Assembly (NCBI RefSeq): GCF_036345155.1
Contig: NZ_CP107772.1
Location: 5,084,001 to 5,148,000, forward strand
Direction of reading: 5' to 3'
DNA: 64,000 nt
Source: Streptomyces sp. NBC_00582
Lineage (GTDB): Bacteria; Actinomycetota; Actinomycetes; Streptomycetales; Streptomycetaceae
In this document: positions 43,528-52,451 of the stretch, in pieces
Layout: every line of letters starts with the position of its first letter
How positions within the stretch are numbered: the stretch's first letter is position 1
Notes under the pieces: generated by a model
What the model was told of the DNA's origin: nothing
Database searches by the model: none
What the model saw: the letters and a program-made list of their open reading frames with translations, nothing else
Translations under genes and position numbers: made by a program

Positions 43528-44226
43528 TCAGCGGGCGGGCGGCTGCGCCACGGCCGGCCCGCCCCGGTGGACCGTGGGCACGTGGTGGGCCGCCGGGGCG
43601 GGCAGGGCGTCGACGCAGGCCTGGGAGCAGGCGTCGACCAGGAGGGGGAGGACGTCCGTGGCGACGCCGAGGGAGATCCACACCTGCCGCGGGCCCGCCG
43701 GCGGCAGCGGGCCGGCGCAGACAGCACACTCCCGGCCGGGCAGGACCGGCTCGTGGAGCGCGGGGAACGGCATCCGGTTCTTGAAGTTGCCGTACAGGGC
43801 CCGCGTACTGACCGTGCTCTCGCGCAGCTTCCGGCAGCGGGTCAGCGCGTACGGGAACCAGTGCAGCCGGTAGGAGGTGTACGGGGTGAACACCTCCAGG
43901 TTCTCCATCGCGCCGATCTCCGGCGGGATCCGGACCAGATTGCTGCCGTAGAGCATCAGATGCCGTACGGCCGTCAGCCGGGCGATGGTCGGCGGGAGGG
44001 TGACGATCTGCTGCCGCTCCTCGAAGGGCATTCCGCGCAGCGGTGCGAACTCCTCGCGCCCGTCGGCGGCCGCCTCCTCGATCAGGTCGAGCAGCCGCAG
44101 CCAGCCCGGCGCCGACGTGTCCTGCTGTTCGGTGTGGATCCGGGTCCCGGCCGGCGGCGGCACGTCCGTCCGCGCCCACTCGCATCCGCACCACTGCCGC
44201 GCCCGCACTTCCCCGCACTCGGTCAT
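43528..44226 (-). CDS. leucine-rich-repeat protein with C-terminal cysteine pairs
   Basis: The 232-residue protein has two to three LRR turns (LPPTIARLTAVRHLMLYGSN, LVRIPPEIGAMENLEVF) and a C-terminal segment with CAVCAG and CSQAC that could bind zinc. It also has a cysteine-rich start (CGCEW). No signal peptide. I do not recognise a characterised relative. ATG 44226 has only a weak SD. It stands between a P450 and a DUF3500 gene on the same strand, with terminator-like hairpin upstream. Confidence 0.7.
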   Translation of the reverse strand: MTECGEVRARQWCGCEWARTDVPPPAGTRIHTEQQDTSAPGWLRLLDLIEEAAADGREEFAPLRGMPFEERQQIVTLPPTIARLTAVRHLMLYGSNLVRIPPEIGAMENLEVFTPYTSYRLHWFPYALTRCRKLRESTVSTRALYGNFKNRMPFPALHEPVLPGRECAVCAGPLPPAGPRQVWISLGVATDVLPLLVDACSQACVDALPAPAAHHVPTVHRGGPAVAQPPAR

Positions 44227-44284
44227 GCCGCACAACCTAGTGCCCCGGCAGGAGCGAGCGGCGGGTGCCGGGACCACGGGAAAA

Positions 44285-44319
44285 ACCGGGCCGGGTTGAT
44301 GACGGGAGCCCGGCCCGGT
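44285..44319 (-). terminator. terminator after the DUF3500 gene
   Basis: ACCGGGCCGGG and CCCGGCCCGGT pair perfectly over 11 bases around a 13-base loop. It starts 17 bases after the DUF3500 stop. One of the strongest hairpins in the window. Confidence 0.75.
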
Positions 44320-44335
44320 GGTCATGCGGGAGAGG

Positions 44336-45676
44336 TCACCGGTGGTGCGGGGACGTCAGGTAGTGCTGGCGGAGCAGTTCCTTGCCGTAGTCGTTGCCGT
44401 TGGGCGTGCGGATGATCGAGTGGACGTGCTTCTGGGTGGCACCGCTGCCCTGGGTCGCGCCGTACGCGCCGGCGAGCGGGCCGGGGGCCTGGCAGTCGAC
44501 CTCGATCCAGACGACGGGGCTGTGGACGCGGACGTAGAAGGCGTCGTCGTCGCCGGTGCCGCCGGCCCAGGTGACGTAGGTGTCGTCGAGGTGCTTGCGG
44601 ATCTCCGCCATGCGCGCCTTCGCGGCATCGGCCTTGGCGCGGCCCACGAACGCCTCGGCGATCCCGAGGAGCTTCTTCCGCTGGGCGGCGGTGAGCGCCC
44701 TGCCGCGGATGCCGGTGTACTCCTGGACGGTGTTGTCGGAGAACGCCCCGGCGTTCATGGACTCGTTGGACTTGGTCGCCGACTCGATGGCGACGGCCTG
44801 CTGGGCCTCGGTGAGGGTGTTGATGAACGCGAGCGAGGCCACGACCTCCTCGTGGCAGACGGTCACCGTCTCGCCGTCGATCTCCATCGAGGTCGGCTCC
44901 GAGCCCCAGAAGCAGGGGCTCATGACGACCTGGTCGCCGAGCACGAAGTAGTTGACGACCAGGTGGTGGCCGTCGAACTGGAAGCCCCAGGGCTCGGTGT
45001 CCGAGGGCGTGCCCATGACGGTCCAGTAGTAGGCGTCCTCGTTGAAGGAGTTCGTGTTGCCGATCGCCTCGCCCGCCGCCTGGTTGATCTTCCGGATCTT
45101 CTCCGTCGTCTCCAGTCCGTCCGCGCTCAGGGCCGCCTTCAGCAGGGCCGTGCCCAGGGCCTTCTGGTCGTCGCTGAGGTCGGCGAGGGAGACGCCCTGG
45201 CGCTCGTAGGAGTCGATGTTGCTCCACAGCCGCCACTCGGTGGCGTGGATCGTGAACTGCGTCGAGGTCCTCTGGGTGTCGGTGAGGCCGGCCAGGAAGG
45301 CGTTCGCCGCGGAGATCACCGGAGCGGTGGCCACGCCGGTGGAGTGGATCGTGAAGAGGTCGTCGATCCGCTTGCCGTCGGTGGTGAGACCGAAGAAGTC
45401 CTCGGTGATCGACTGGTTCCCCGGGCCGCCGGCACCGCCTCCGGGGCCGCCGCTGGGAGCACCGCTCGGGACGGCGGAGGCGTCGGCGGTGGGGGTGGCG
45501 GTGGCGTCGTCGGCCATCGCGGCCCAGGCTCCGGCGCCACCCATGGTCGCGACGGCCGTGGCGCCGGACGCGAAGAACACCTTGCGCATGAAGGTGCGGC
45601 GGCTCGCGTGAGCACGGCCGCCGGCTTCGGACTGCGGCTCGCGGGCCGTCTGCTCACCGGTGTCGGGCTCGGTCAT
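44336..45676 (-). CDS. Tat-exported DUF3500 protein
   Basis: The 446-residue protein has a twin-arginine signal (SRRTFMRKVFFASGATAVA), a Gly/Pro/Ser linker and the DUF3500 domain (about 95-440), with GFQFDGHHLVVNYFV and VHSPVVWIEVDC...HVHSIIRTPNGNDYG. The His-rich HH/HVH sites hint at metal binding, but no activity is established for the family. ATG 45676 lies in a 102-base run-in frame; AGGG precedes it. It follows a two-component system by 167 bases, so it may be its target. Confidence 0.85.
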   Translation of the reverse strand: MTEPDTGEQTAREPQSEAGGRAHASRRTFMRKVFFASGATAVATMGGAGAWAAMADDATATPTADASAVPSGAPSGGPGGGAGGPGNQSITEDFFGLTTDGKRIDDLFTIHSTGVATAPVISAANAFLAGLTDTQRTSTQFTIHATEWRLWSNIDSYERQGVSLADLSDDQKALGTALLKAALSADGLETTEKIRKINQAAGEAIGNTNSFNEDAYYWTVMGTPSDTEPWGFQFDGHHLVVNYFVLGDQVVMSPCFWGSEPTSMEIDGETVTVCHEEVVASLAFINTLTEAQQAVAIESATKSNESMNAGAFSDNTVQEYTGIRGRALTAAQRKKLLGIAEAFVGRAKADAAKARMAEIRKHLDDTYVTWAGGTGDDDAFYVRVHSPVVWIEVDCQAPGPLAGAYGATQGSGATQKHVHSIIRTPNGNDYGKELLRQHYLTSPHHR

Positions 45677-45749
45677 CGTCCCTGATCCCCTTCGACTTGA
45701 GCCCGTCCCCACTGGACCGGCCGCCTGCCGAAGACTCTGGAGCAGCCAA

Positions 45750-45766
45750 CTTAGGCAGGCCTTAAG
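45750..45766. promoter_or_regulatory. palindrome-like site upstream of the DUF3500 gene
   Basis: CTTAGGCAGGCCTTAAG lies about 75 bases ahead of the start. The TTAGG and CTTAA halves recall the actinobacterial iron box (TTAGG-type), but the middle does not fit well. It could also overlap the -10 on the minus strand (TAAGTT). Confidence 0.3.
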
Positions 45767-45843
45767 CATCGGGGACAAGCCCGTCGAAAGGGACCGGCGG
45801 GAGGCGGCTGAACAGGCCCCGACCTGGGGTTCTGTGAGAGTCC

Positions 45844-47334
45844 TTAGACTCCTCCGCCGAGCGGGAGGGTCACCGAGAACTCCGTGCGGCCCGGTTCACT
45901 CGTCACCTCGACACGGCCGCCGTGCGCCTGTGTGATGGCGGCGGCGATGGCCAGCCCGAGCCCCGAACCGCCCGCCTCTGCGGCCGCCCGTGAGCGGGAG
46001 GCGTCGGCGCGGGTGAAGCGCTCGAAGACGGTGGGAAGAAGCTCGGGCGGGATGCCGGGGCCGTTGTCCCGGACCCGGACGACACAGTGCGGCCCATCCG
46101 GCCCCGCCTCCGCCGTCTCCACGATCACCGTGACCCTCGTGCCGGCCGGGGTGTGCACCCGGGCGTTGGCCAGCAGGTTGGCGACGACCTGATGCAGCCG
46201 GGACGGGTCGGCGACGACCGTCACCGGGGTGTCCAGGCGCAGCGCGAGCCGCCACTCGTGGGTGCCGCCCGCGGCCTGCGCGTCCCACACGGCCTCGGCC
46301 ACCAGCGTCGCGATGTTCACCTCGGCCCGCCTGAGCGGCCGTCCCTCGTCGAGCCGGGCGAGCAGCAGCAAGTCCTCGACGAGGTCGGTCATCCGCGCCG
46401 ACTGGGCGGAGACCCGGTGCCAGGCCAGCTCCGGCTCGATGGTCGTGCTGCCGCCGTTCATGAACTCGGCGTAGCCGGCGATCGAGGCGAGGGGGGTGCG
46501 CAGTTCATGGCTGGCGTCGGTGAGGAAACGGCGCATGCGCTGCTCGGTGCGCTGACGTTCGGCCAGCGAGGCCTCGACGTGGTCGATCAGCCGGTTGAGC
46601 ACGGCACCGACCTGCCCGGCCTCGGTACCGGGGTCGGTGTCCGCCGCGCCGACCCGGGCGAGGCACGCGACCTCGCCGCGGTTCAGCGGCACCCGGGCCA
46701 CCTCGGCGGCGGTGGCCGCGACCCGGCCGAGCGGACGGAGCTGGCGCCGGATGACCACCGCGCAGATACAGGCGGCGACGGCCATGCCCACGCCCGCGAT
46801 CACCGTCTCCAGCACCACCAGCCGGTCGATCACCCGCTGGATGTCGTCCATCGGGAGCCCGGCCAGTACGGGGACGCCGTCGCCGCCGATCGCGGTCAGC
46901 CGGTAGGTGCCCAGGCCCGGGATCGTGCGGGTGTGCAGCGAACCGTCCGGGCTGATCCCCTTCAGCGCGGCCCGCTGGCCGGCGCCGAGCACGTCCTGCC
47001 GGCCGTCCTCGGTCACCACCTCGGCGGCGATGACCTCGCCGTCCGCGAACCGCGCCGCCACGGTGCCGGTCGGCTGCCCGCGTTCGTTGAGGAACCCCAG
47101 GTCCGTCGCCCCGCCCGGCCGGCGCTGCAGCCCGCCCTGACTGCGCTCCGCCGCGTCCGTGACCCGCTGGTCAAGCTCCTGGAGCAGATGGACGCGCTGC
47201 ACGTAGACCGTGGTGAGCGCCATCGCCGCGCACACCACCGCCAGGGTCACCGACACGAACAGCACCAGCCGCACCCGCAGCGAGCGCCACCCCGGACGGG
47301 CGCCGGTGTCCGCCCCGCGCCTGGGGAGCCTCAT
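45844..47334 (-). CDS. membrane sensor histidine kinase
   Basis: The 496-residue kinase has a first helix at 20-43, an extracytoplasmic domain of about 130 residues, a second helix at 173-196, a HAMP segment, His276 (TDASHELRTPL), and N, G1 and G2 boxes (VANLLANARVHTP, DNGPGIP, GSGLGLAIA). It is coupled to the regulator by ATGA overlap at 47331-47334. The signal is unknown. Confidence 0.92.
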   Translation of the reverse strand: MRLPRRGADTGARPGWRSLRVRLVLFVSVTLAVVCAAMALTTVYVQRVHLLQELDQRVTDAAERSQGGLQRRPGGATDLGFLNERGQPTGTVAARFADGEVIAAEVVTEDGRQDVLGAGQRAALKGISPDGSLHTRTIPGLGTYRLTAIGGDGVPVLAGLPMDDIQRVIDRLVVLETVIAGVGMAVAACICAVVIRRQLRPLGRVAATAAEVARVPLNRGEVACLARVGAADTDPGTEAGQVGAVLNRLIDHVEASLAERQRTEQRMRRFLTDASHELRTPLASIAGYAEFMNGGSTTIEPELAWHRVSAQSARMTDLVEDLLLLARLDEGRPLRRAEVNIATLVAEAVWDAQAAGGTHEWRLALRLDTPVTVVADPSRLHQVVANLLANARVHTPAGTRVTVIVETAEAGPDGPHCVVRVRDNGPGIPPELLPTVFERFTRADASRSRAAAEAGGSGLGLAIAAAITQAHGGRVEVTSEPGRTEFSVTLPLGGGV

Positions 47335-48056
47335 GTCCGGTCGTCCGCGGCCCGGATCGCGTACCCCACTCCGCGGACCGTGCGGATCATCGGGGCCCGC
47401 CCCTTGTCGATCTTCGCCCGCAGTCCGTGGATGTAGACCTCGACCAGGTTCCCCTCGCCGTCGAACGAGGCGTTCCACACATGGTCGAGGATCTGCGCCT
47501 TGCTCAGCACCTGATGCGGATGGCTCATCAGGAACCGCAGCAGGTCGAACTCCTTCGTCGTCAGCGCGATCGGTGTCCCCCCGCGCTGCACCTCACGCGT
47601 CCGCTCGGCCAGCACGAGGTCCCCCAGCGTGCGCACCGACCCGTCGGCCGCCTCGTCGGGCAGCCCGGCCCGGCGCATCAGCCCGCGCAGCCGCAGCATG
47701 ACCTCCTCCAGCGAGAACGGCTTGGTGATGTAGTCGTCCGCCCCGGACGACAGCCCGTCCAGCCGGTGCTCCAGCGCGTCACGGGCGGTGAGCATCAGCA
47801 CGGGCAGTCGCGCGTTCTCGCCGCGCAGCCGACGCAGCACCTGGATGCCGTCCAGGTCCGGCAGCATGCCGTCGAGGATCACCACATGCGGGGAGCAGTC
47901 GCGGGCCAGCCGCAGCGCGCCGCGTCCGTCGCCCGCCGCGAAGGGACGCCAGCCCGCCTCCGTCACGGCCGCGGACAGCAGCTCCGTGAGCTCGGGCTCG
48001 TCGTCGACGATCAGTACGCGCACGGTGCCGCCACGCGTCTCGGAAGCGCCGGACAT
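47331..48056 (-). CDS. OmpR-family response regulator
   Basis: The 241-residue protein has a receiver with acidic pocket VDDE and phospho-acceptor Asp62 (VVILDGMLPD), KPFS loop, and a winged helix with LLRFLMSHPHQVLSKAQILDHVWNASFDG (in pieces). AGAAGGG precedes the ATG at 48056; the open frame starts 25 codons earlier without support. It forms a unit with the kinase downstream and perhaps the DUF3500 gene. Confidence 0.92.
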   Translation of the reverse strand: MSGASETRGGTVRVLIVDDEPELTELLSAAVTEAGWRPFAAGDGRGALRLARDCSPHVVILDGMLPDLDGIQVLRRLRGENARLPVLMLTARDALEHRLDGLSSGADDYITKPFSLEEVMLRLRGLMRRAGLPDEAADGSVRTLGDLVLAERTREVQRGGTPIALTTKEFDLLRFLMSHPHQVLSKAQILDHVWNASFDGEGNLVEVYIHGLRAKIDKGRAPMIRTVRGVGYAIRAADDRT

Positions 48057-48159
48057 GCGGTGCCCTTCTCTCGGCCGGTCGACCGGGGCCATCGTAACGA
48101 GCGAACCCGTGCGTCCCCCGGGGACGACCACCCGGCCCCCGCCTCCGCCCCGCCCGGCC

Positions 48160-48825
48160 TCAGCCCGGCGTCACCAGTCTCGCCTCGTACGCGAACACCG
48201 CCGCCTGGGTCCGGTCCCGCAGCCCCAGTTTGACCAGGATCCTGCTCACATGGGTCTTGATCGTGGACTCCGCGACCACCAGCCGGCCGGCTATCTCGAC
48301 GTTCGACAGGCCCTGTGCGATCAGGACCAGGACCTCCGTCTCCCGGTCGGTGAGGTCGCCGTAGGCGGCCTGGGCGGCGCGGGGCAGGACGGGGGTGTTC
48401 GAGAGCTTGGAGAACTCGGTGATCAGGCGCCGGGTGACGGACGGGGCGAGCAGGGCCTCCCCGGCCGCCACCACCCGGACCCCGTCCGCGAGCTGGCGGG
48501 CCGAGGCGTCCTTGAGGAGGAAGCCGGAGGCTCCCGCCCGCAGCGCCTGGTACACGTACTCGTCGAGGTCGAAGGTGGTCAGTACCAGGACCTTCGCCGT
48601 ACCGTCCGCCGCCACGATCTCCCGGGTCGCCTCGATGCCGTTCAGCTCGGGCATCCGGATGTCCATCAGGACGACGTCGGGGGACAGCTCACGGACCCGG
48701 TCCACCGCCTGACGGCCGTTGACCGCCTCGCCCACGACCTCGATGTCCGGCATCGCGTTCAGCAGGACCGAGAAGCCCTCGCGCACCATCATCTGGTCGT
48801 CGGCTATCAGCACACGGATCGTCAT
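48160..48825 (-). CDS. NarL/LuxR-family response regulator (copy 1)
   Basis: The 221-residue protein has Asp55 (VVLMDIRMPE), the segment TTFDLDEYVYQALRAGASGFLLKDAS and a LuxR helix-turn-helix (LTDRETEVLVLIAQGLSNVEIAGRL in pieces). It is very similar to the regulator at 50295, evidence for duplication. ATG overlaps the kinase stop. The long frame upstream is a shadow. Confidence 0.92.
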   Translation of the reverse strand: MTIRVLIADDQMMVREGFSVLLNAMPDIEVVGEAVNGRQAVDRVRELSPDVVLMDIRMPELNGIEATREIVAADGTAKVLVLTTFDLDEYVYQALRAGASGFLLKDASARQLADGVRVVAAGEALLAPSVTRRLITEFSKLSNTPVLPRAAQAAYGDLTDRETEVLVLIAQGLSNVEIAGRLVVAESTIKTHVSRILVKLGLRDRTQAAVFAYEARLVTPG

Positions 48826-50174
48826 GCTCCACTCTCGCTCGCGGCCGGTACGGGCAGGAACACCGTCACCTCGTAGCCCCCTGCCGGCGTGGGCTCCGCC
48901 GTCATCTCGCCGTTCAGCATGGTCACCCGCTCGCGCATCCCCGTGATGCCGTGCCCGGCGCCGGGCGAGGGCTTGATCAGGGCGGGGTTCGGCGGCGGGT
49001 CGTTGACTATGCGCAGTCCCAGGCCGCCGAGCACATACCCGATCTCCACGCGGGCGCCCGCCCCGGGGGCGTGCCGCAGGGTGTTGCTCAGCGCCTCCTG
49101 GACGATCCGGTACGCCGACAGTTCCACGCCCTGCGGGAGTTCGCGGGCCGCGCCCGTGATCACCTTCTCGACGTCCAGGCCGGTCTCGCGCACATTGGCG
49201 AGGAGCGCCTCCAGGTCGGCGAGGGTGGGCTGGGGGGCGTCCGGTGCCTCGTAGTCCTCGGCGCGGACCACGCCGAGGACCCGGCGCAGTTCGGTGAGGG
49301 CCGCCACCGCGTTCTCCCGGATCGTCGCGAAGGCCTTCTCCAGCTCCTCCGGCGGGTTCTCCACCCGGTAGGGGGCCGCCTCCGCCTGGATGGCGACCAC
49401 CGACATGTGGTGGGCGACCACGTCGTGCAGCTCGCGGGCGATCGTGGTGCGCTCCTCCAGGAGGGTGCGCCGCGAGCGCTCGTGCGCGGTCACGGTCTGC
49501 TGGGCCGTCACCTCCTGCTCGGCCTGCCGGCGTATGTGCCAGACGGTGACCGCGAGGAGGACGATCGCGGAGAAGACCAGCATGGGCGCGACGTTCGTGA
49601 TGTCGTGGCTCCAGCTGAAGACGGTCTCGGAGAGGAAGCCGTAGGCGGCGGTGAGCAACCACATCCAGGCCGCGGTACGCGGGCGGGTGCGGATCGCGAC
49701 GACCGTCAGCACCACCAGGTGCGAGATGAAACTCGGCGGCAGCCAGGGCCAGTTGCCGAACGACGAACCGAGCACGGCGACCGCCGTGGTCGACGCGAGC
49801 GACGCCCAGAACGCGGCGGCCGGCCGGACCAGCGTCAGCAGCACCGGGACCGCGGCGAGCAGGCCCATGAGCAGATCCGCCGAGCCGTTCCCGCCCGGCA
49901 GCGACGCCGCGAGGAACGCCACCATGGCGGCCGCGCCCACCAGCGCGTGCCGCGACCAGGTCGCGTACTCCCGCTTACGGCCCGTCAGCCGGCGGGTGAG
50001 AACACCGGTGGGCTCCCTCGGCGGCAGCGGGCGATAGGCGAAGGCGTCGTCGATCAGGTCCTGCCGCAGTCCGCGCAGGGCGTCCAGGGCGGCCCGGATC
50101 TCCGGGCTCTTCGGCTGATGAGCGCCGGACGGGCGATCCTGCGGTGTCATGTGCGTCTGCGTCATCTCGGTCAC
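48822..50174 (-). CDS. HisKA_3 sensor histidine kinase (copy 1)
   Basis: The 450-residue protein has five or six membrane helices (about 75-215) and a NarX-type core with His250 (IARELHDVVAHHMSVV) and an ATPase domain (AYRIVQEALSNTLRHAPG, PGAGHGITGMRERV). The start is uncertain: GTG 50174 lies seven bases after TACCGT, which would fit a leaderless RNA; TTG 50180 and ATG 50165 are alternatives. A shared motif lies 60 bases upstream. Confidence 0.88.
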   Translation of the reverse strand: MTEMTQTHMTPQDRPSGAHQPKSPEIRAALDALRGLRQDLIDDAFAYRPLPPREPTGVLTRRLTGRKREYATWSRHALVGAAAMVAFLAASLPGGNGSADLLMGLLAAVPVLLTLVRPAAAFWASLASTTAVAVLGSSFGNWPWLPPSFISHLVVLTVVAIRTRPRTAAWMWLLTAAYGFLSETVFSWSHDITNVAPMLVFSAIVLLAVTVWHIRRQAEQEVTAQQTVTAHERSRRTLLEERTTIARELHDVVAHHMSVVAIQAEAAPYRVENPPEELEKAFATIRENAVAALTELRRVLGVVRAEDYEAPDAPQPTLADLEALLANVRETGLDVEKVITGAARELPQGVELSAYRIVQEALSNTLRHAPGAGARVEIGYVLGGLGLRIVNDPPPNPALIKPSPGAGHGITGMRERVTMLNGEMTAEPTPAGGYEVTVFLPVPAASESGA

Positions 50175-50233
50175 GTTCAAAACGGTAGGCGGGAAGGGGG
50201 GTCGGGGTCGTCACCATGGAGAGGGGTTCCGGC

Positions 50234-50257
50234 GGGTCCGTCTCAAGTACTACGGGT
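50234..50257 (-). promoter_or_regulatory. 24-base shared motif, copy upstream of kinase/regulator copy 1
   Basis: On the plus strand it begins GGGTCCGTCTCA and ends AGTACTACGGGT. Twenty of 24 bases match the site at 54898-54921. It lies 60 bases upstream of the copy 1 kinase. Two GGGT ends are 20 bases apart, two helical turns, which suits a regulator dimer. Confidence 0.6.
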
Positions 50258-50294
50258 CCGCCCCTGAGTCCGCCCAGGAATGCCGGCCCGGTGC

Positions 50295-50972
50295 TCAGTA
50301 CCCGGCCGGCCGCACCAGACCCGACTCGTAGGCGAACACCGCCGCCTGGGTCAGGTCCCGCAGGCCCAGCTTCACCAGGATGCGGCCCACATGGGTCTTC
50401 ACGGTCTGCTCGGCGACCACGAGATGACGGGCGATCTCCGCGTTGGACAGCCCCTGCGCGATCAGGGTGAGCACCTCCGTCTCCCGCTCGGTGAGATCGC
50501 CGACGCGCTCCTTCAGCGGAGACCTCGGGGTGTCGTCCAGCCGGGAGAACTCGGCGATCAGTTTGCGCGTGATGCCGGGCGCGAGCAGCGCGTCGCCCGC
50601 CGCCACGACCCGGACCGCCTCCGCGAGCTGGTCCGCCGAGGCGTCCTTCAGCAGAAAGCCGGACGCCCCGGCGCGCAGCGCGTCGTACACGTACTCGTCG
50701 AGGTCGAAGGTGGTGAGCACCAGCACCTTGATGGCGGGGTGCTTGAGGGTGATGCGACGCGTGGCCTCGATGCCGCCCACGTCGGGCATGCGGATGTCCA
50801 TCAGGACGACGTCCGGGTCGAGTTCCGCGACCTGGACGATGGCGTCCAGGCCGTCCACCGCCTGCCCGACCACCTCGATGCCGGGGTGGGCGTCGAGCAG
50901 CACGGTGAAGCCCTGCCGGACCATCTGCTGGTCGTCGGCGATCAGTACGCGGATGGTGCCGCCGCTGGTCAT
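50295..50972 (-). CDS. NarL/LuxR-family response regulator (copy 2)
   Basis: The 225-residue protein has Asp59 (VVLMDIRMPD) and nearly the same receiver and HTH as copy 1 (TTFDLDEYVYDALRAGASGF; AQGLSNAEIARHLVVAEQTVKTHV in pieces). It is coupled to its kinase by ATGA overlap and is the last gene of the four-gene operon from 54789. Confidence 0.92.
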   Translation of the reverse strand: MTSGGTIRVLIADDQQMVRQGFTVLLDAHPGIEVVGQAVDGLDAIVQVAELDPDVVLMDIRMPDVGGIEATRRITLKHPAIKVLVLTTFDLDEYVYDALRAGASGFLLKDASADQLAEAVRVVAAGDALLAPGITRKLIAEFSRLDDTPRSPLKERVGDLTERETEVLTLIAQGLSNAEIARHLVVAEQTVKTHVGRILVKLGLRDLTQAAVFAYESGLVRPAGY

Positions 50973-52450
50973 GGTGTCTCTTCTCCTGTGGGGGACGGAT
51001 CGTCTCCTGTCGGGGACGGATCGTCCGGGAAGACGATTTCCAGGCCTTCGAAGATCCGGGGCTCCGGCCTCGGGGGCGCGACGCCGTCCCTGGGGAGGAA
51101 CGCCAGGACCGAGAAGCCGCCCTGCAGCGTCGGATGGGCCACCACGTGGCCGCCGAGCATCGCCGCCCGCTCCCGCATGCCGAGCAGGCCGTGCCCCGCG
51201 CCGGGCGAGGGCCGCACGGGGCCGCTCGGGCGGCTGTTGGTGACGTCAAGGGTCAGGCCCCGGGCCTGGTGGAGGATCTGCACCCGCACATGGGAACCCG
51301 GCGCGTGCCGCAGGGCGTTGCTCAGTGCCTCCTGGACTATCCGGTAGGCCGAGAGCTGCACGCCCGGCGAGTAGGCGGGCGGCTCGCCCTCGACGGTGGC
51401 TCTGACCACCAGCCCGGCCGCCCGGGTGTTCTCCAGGAGGGCGTCGAGGCGGTCGAGGGTGGGCTGCGGGGTGTCGGGGGCGCTGCCGGTGCCGGCCGCG
51501 CCGAGGCCGTAGGGGTCCTCGGGGTTCTCCGAGCGCAGCACGCCGAGCACCCGGCGCAGTTCGGTGAGGGCCTCCAGCGCGTTCTTCCGGATGCCGGCGA
51601 GGTTCTCCTTCAGCTCCTCGGAGGGGTTCTCCACCAGATGCGGGGCCACCTGAGCCTGGATGGAGATCACCGACATGTGATGGGCGACCACGTCGTGCAG
51701 CTCGCGCGCGATGCGGTTGCGTTCTTCGAGGAGGGTGCGGCGGGCGCGTTCCTCGGCGGTGATGCCGGCCTGCTCGACGAGCTGGGTGCGGGCCACGCGC
51801 CGGCCGCGCAGGGCGGTGCCGAGGAGGACGACAGCGGCGAACAGGGTCACCGCCAGCGCTCCGGTCGGCGTGTAGCTCGCGCCGCCGAGCACCCCCTGGA
51901 CGAGGTAGGTGGCCAGGGCCGTCAGGGTCAGTGCCCCGACGGCGGCTCTGGTGGGCACCCGGAGCGCGAGCAGCAGCAGCACCAGACAGTGCGCGACCAG
52001 ACCGGGCGGGCCCCACGGCCAGCCGGGGAGGTCGGGGGCGGGGGCCGGACGGGGCGCGCCCAACGGCCATTGCCGGGCGTCGAAGTGGAGGTCGGCGAGC
52101 ATCTCGCCCCGGGCGCCCAGCGCGGCCACCACCGTGACCACCAGGGACAGCCACCACGCGGGCACCGGCCGCCACAGCGCCAGCACCACCGCCGCTCCCT
52201 CCAGGAGCGCGCACACCGTGCCGTACTGCACGCCGAGTTGGTAGCGGTCGATCATCTGGTCGAAGTTGGCGACCGTGGTGCCGAACGCGACGAGCCAGAC
52301 CAGGCCGTGGGGCAGCCAGCGCAGCCAGACGGACGGCGGAAGCGGGTCGGCCCGGGTCGTCCACAGGTCGTCGCGCAGCGTCCGCAGACCGCGGACCACC
52401 CACTTCTGCACCCTGGTCAGCAACCTCTCCACCCCGTTCGTCCGCACCAC
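50969..52450 (-). CDS. HisKA_3 sensor histidine kinase (copy 2)
   Basis: The 493-residue protein has membrane helices between about residues 45 and 215 and the core with His252 (IARELHDVVAHHMSVI). It is similar to copy 1 in the kinase half. The C-terminus carries a tandem DDPSPTG repeat absent from copy 1. The start GTG at 52450 is tentative; the acyltransferase stop lies only a few bases upstream, with almost no room for an SD. Confidence 0.85.
   Translation of the reverse strand: MVRTNGVERLLTRVQKWVVRGLRTLRDDLWTTRADPLPPSVWLRWLPHGLVWLVAFGTTVANFDQMIDRYQLGVQYGTVCALLEGAAVVLALWRPVPAWWLSLVVTVVAALGARGEMLADLHFDARQWPLGAPRPAPAPDLPGWPWGPPGLVAHCLVLLLLALRVPTRAAVGALTLTALATYLVQGVLGGASYTPTGALAVTLFAAVVLLGTALRGRRVARTQLVEQAGITAEERARRTLLEERNRIARELHDVVAHHMSVISIQAQVAPHLVENPSEELKENLAGIRKNALEALTELRRVLGVLRSENPEDPYGLGAAGTGSAPDTPQPTLDRLDALLENTRAAGLVVRATVEGEPPAYSPGVQLSAYRIVQEALSNALRHAPGSHVRVQILHQARGLTLDVTNSRPSGPVRPSPGAGHGLLGMRERAAMLGGHVVAHPTLQGGFSVLAFLPRDGVAPPRPEPRIFEGLEIVFPDDPSPTGDDPSPTGEETP
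50984..51025 (-). repeat. 21-base tandem repeat in kinase copy 2
   Basis: Two adjacent 21-base units (50984-51004 and 51005-51025), differing at one base, encode DDPSPTG twice near the kinase C-terminus. The unit is a multiple of three, so slippage keeps the frame. Confidence 0.85.
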
Positions 52451-52451
52451 C

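Noticed and set aside
48160..49662. 500-residue frame for regulator copy 1
   Set aside because: The upstream part is the kinase gene read in another frame; the regulator begins at 48825.
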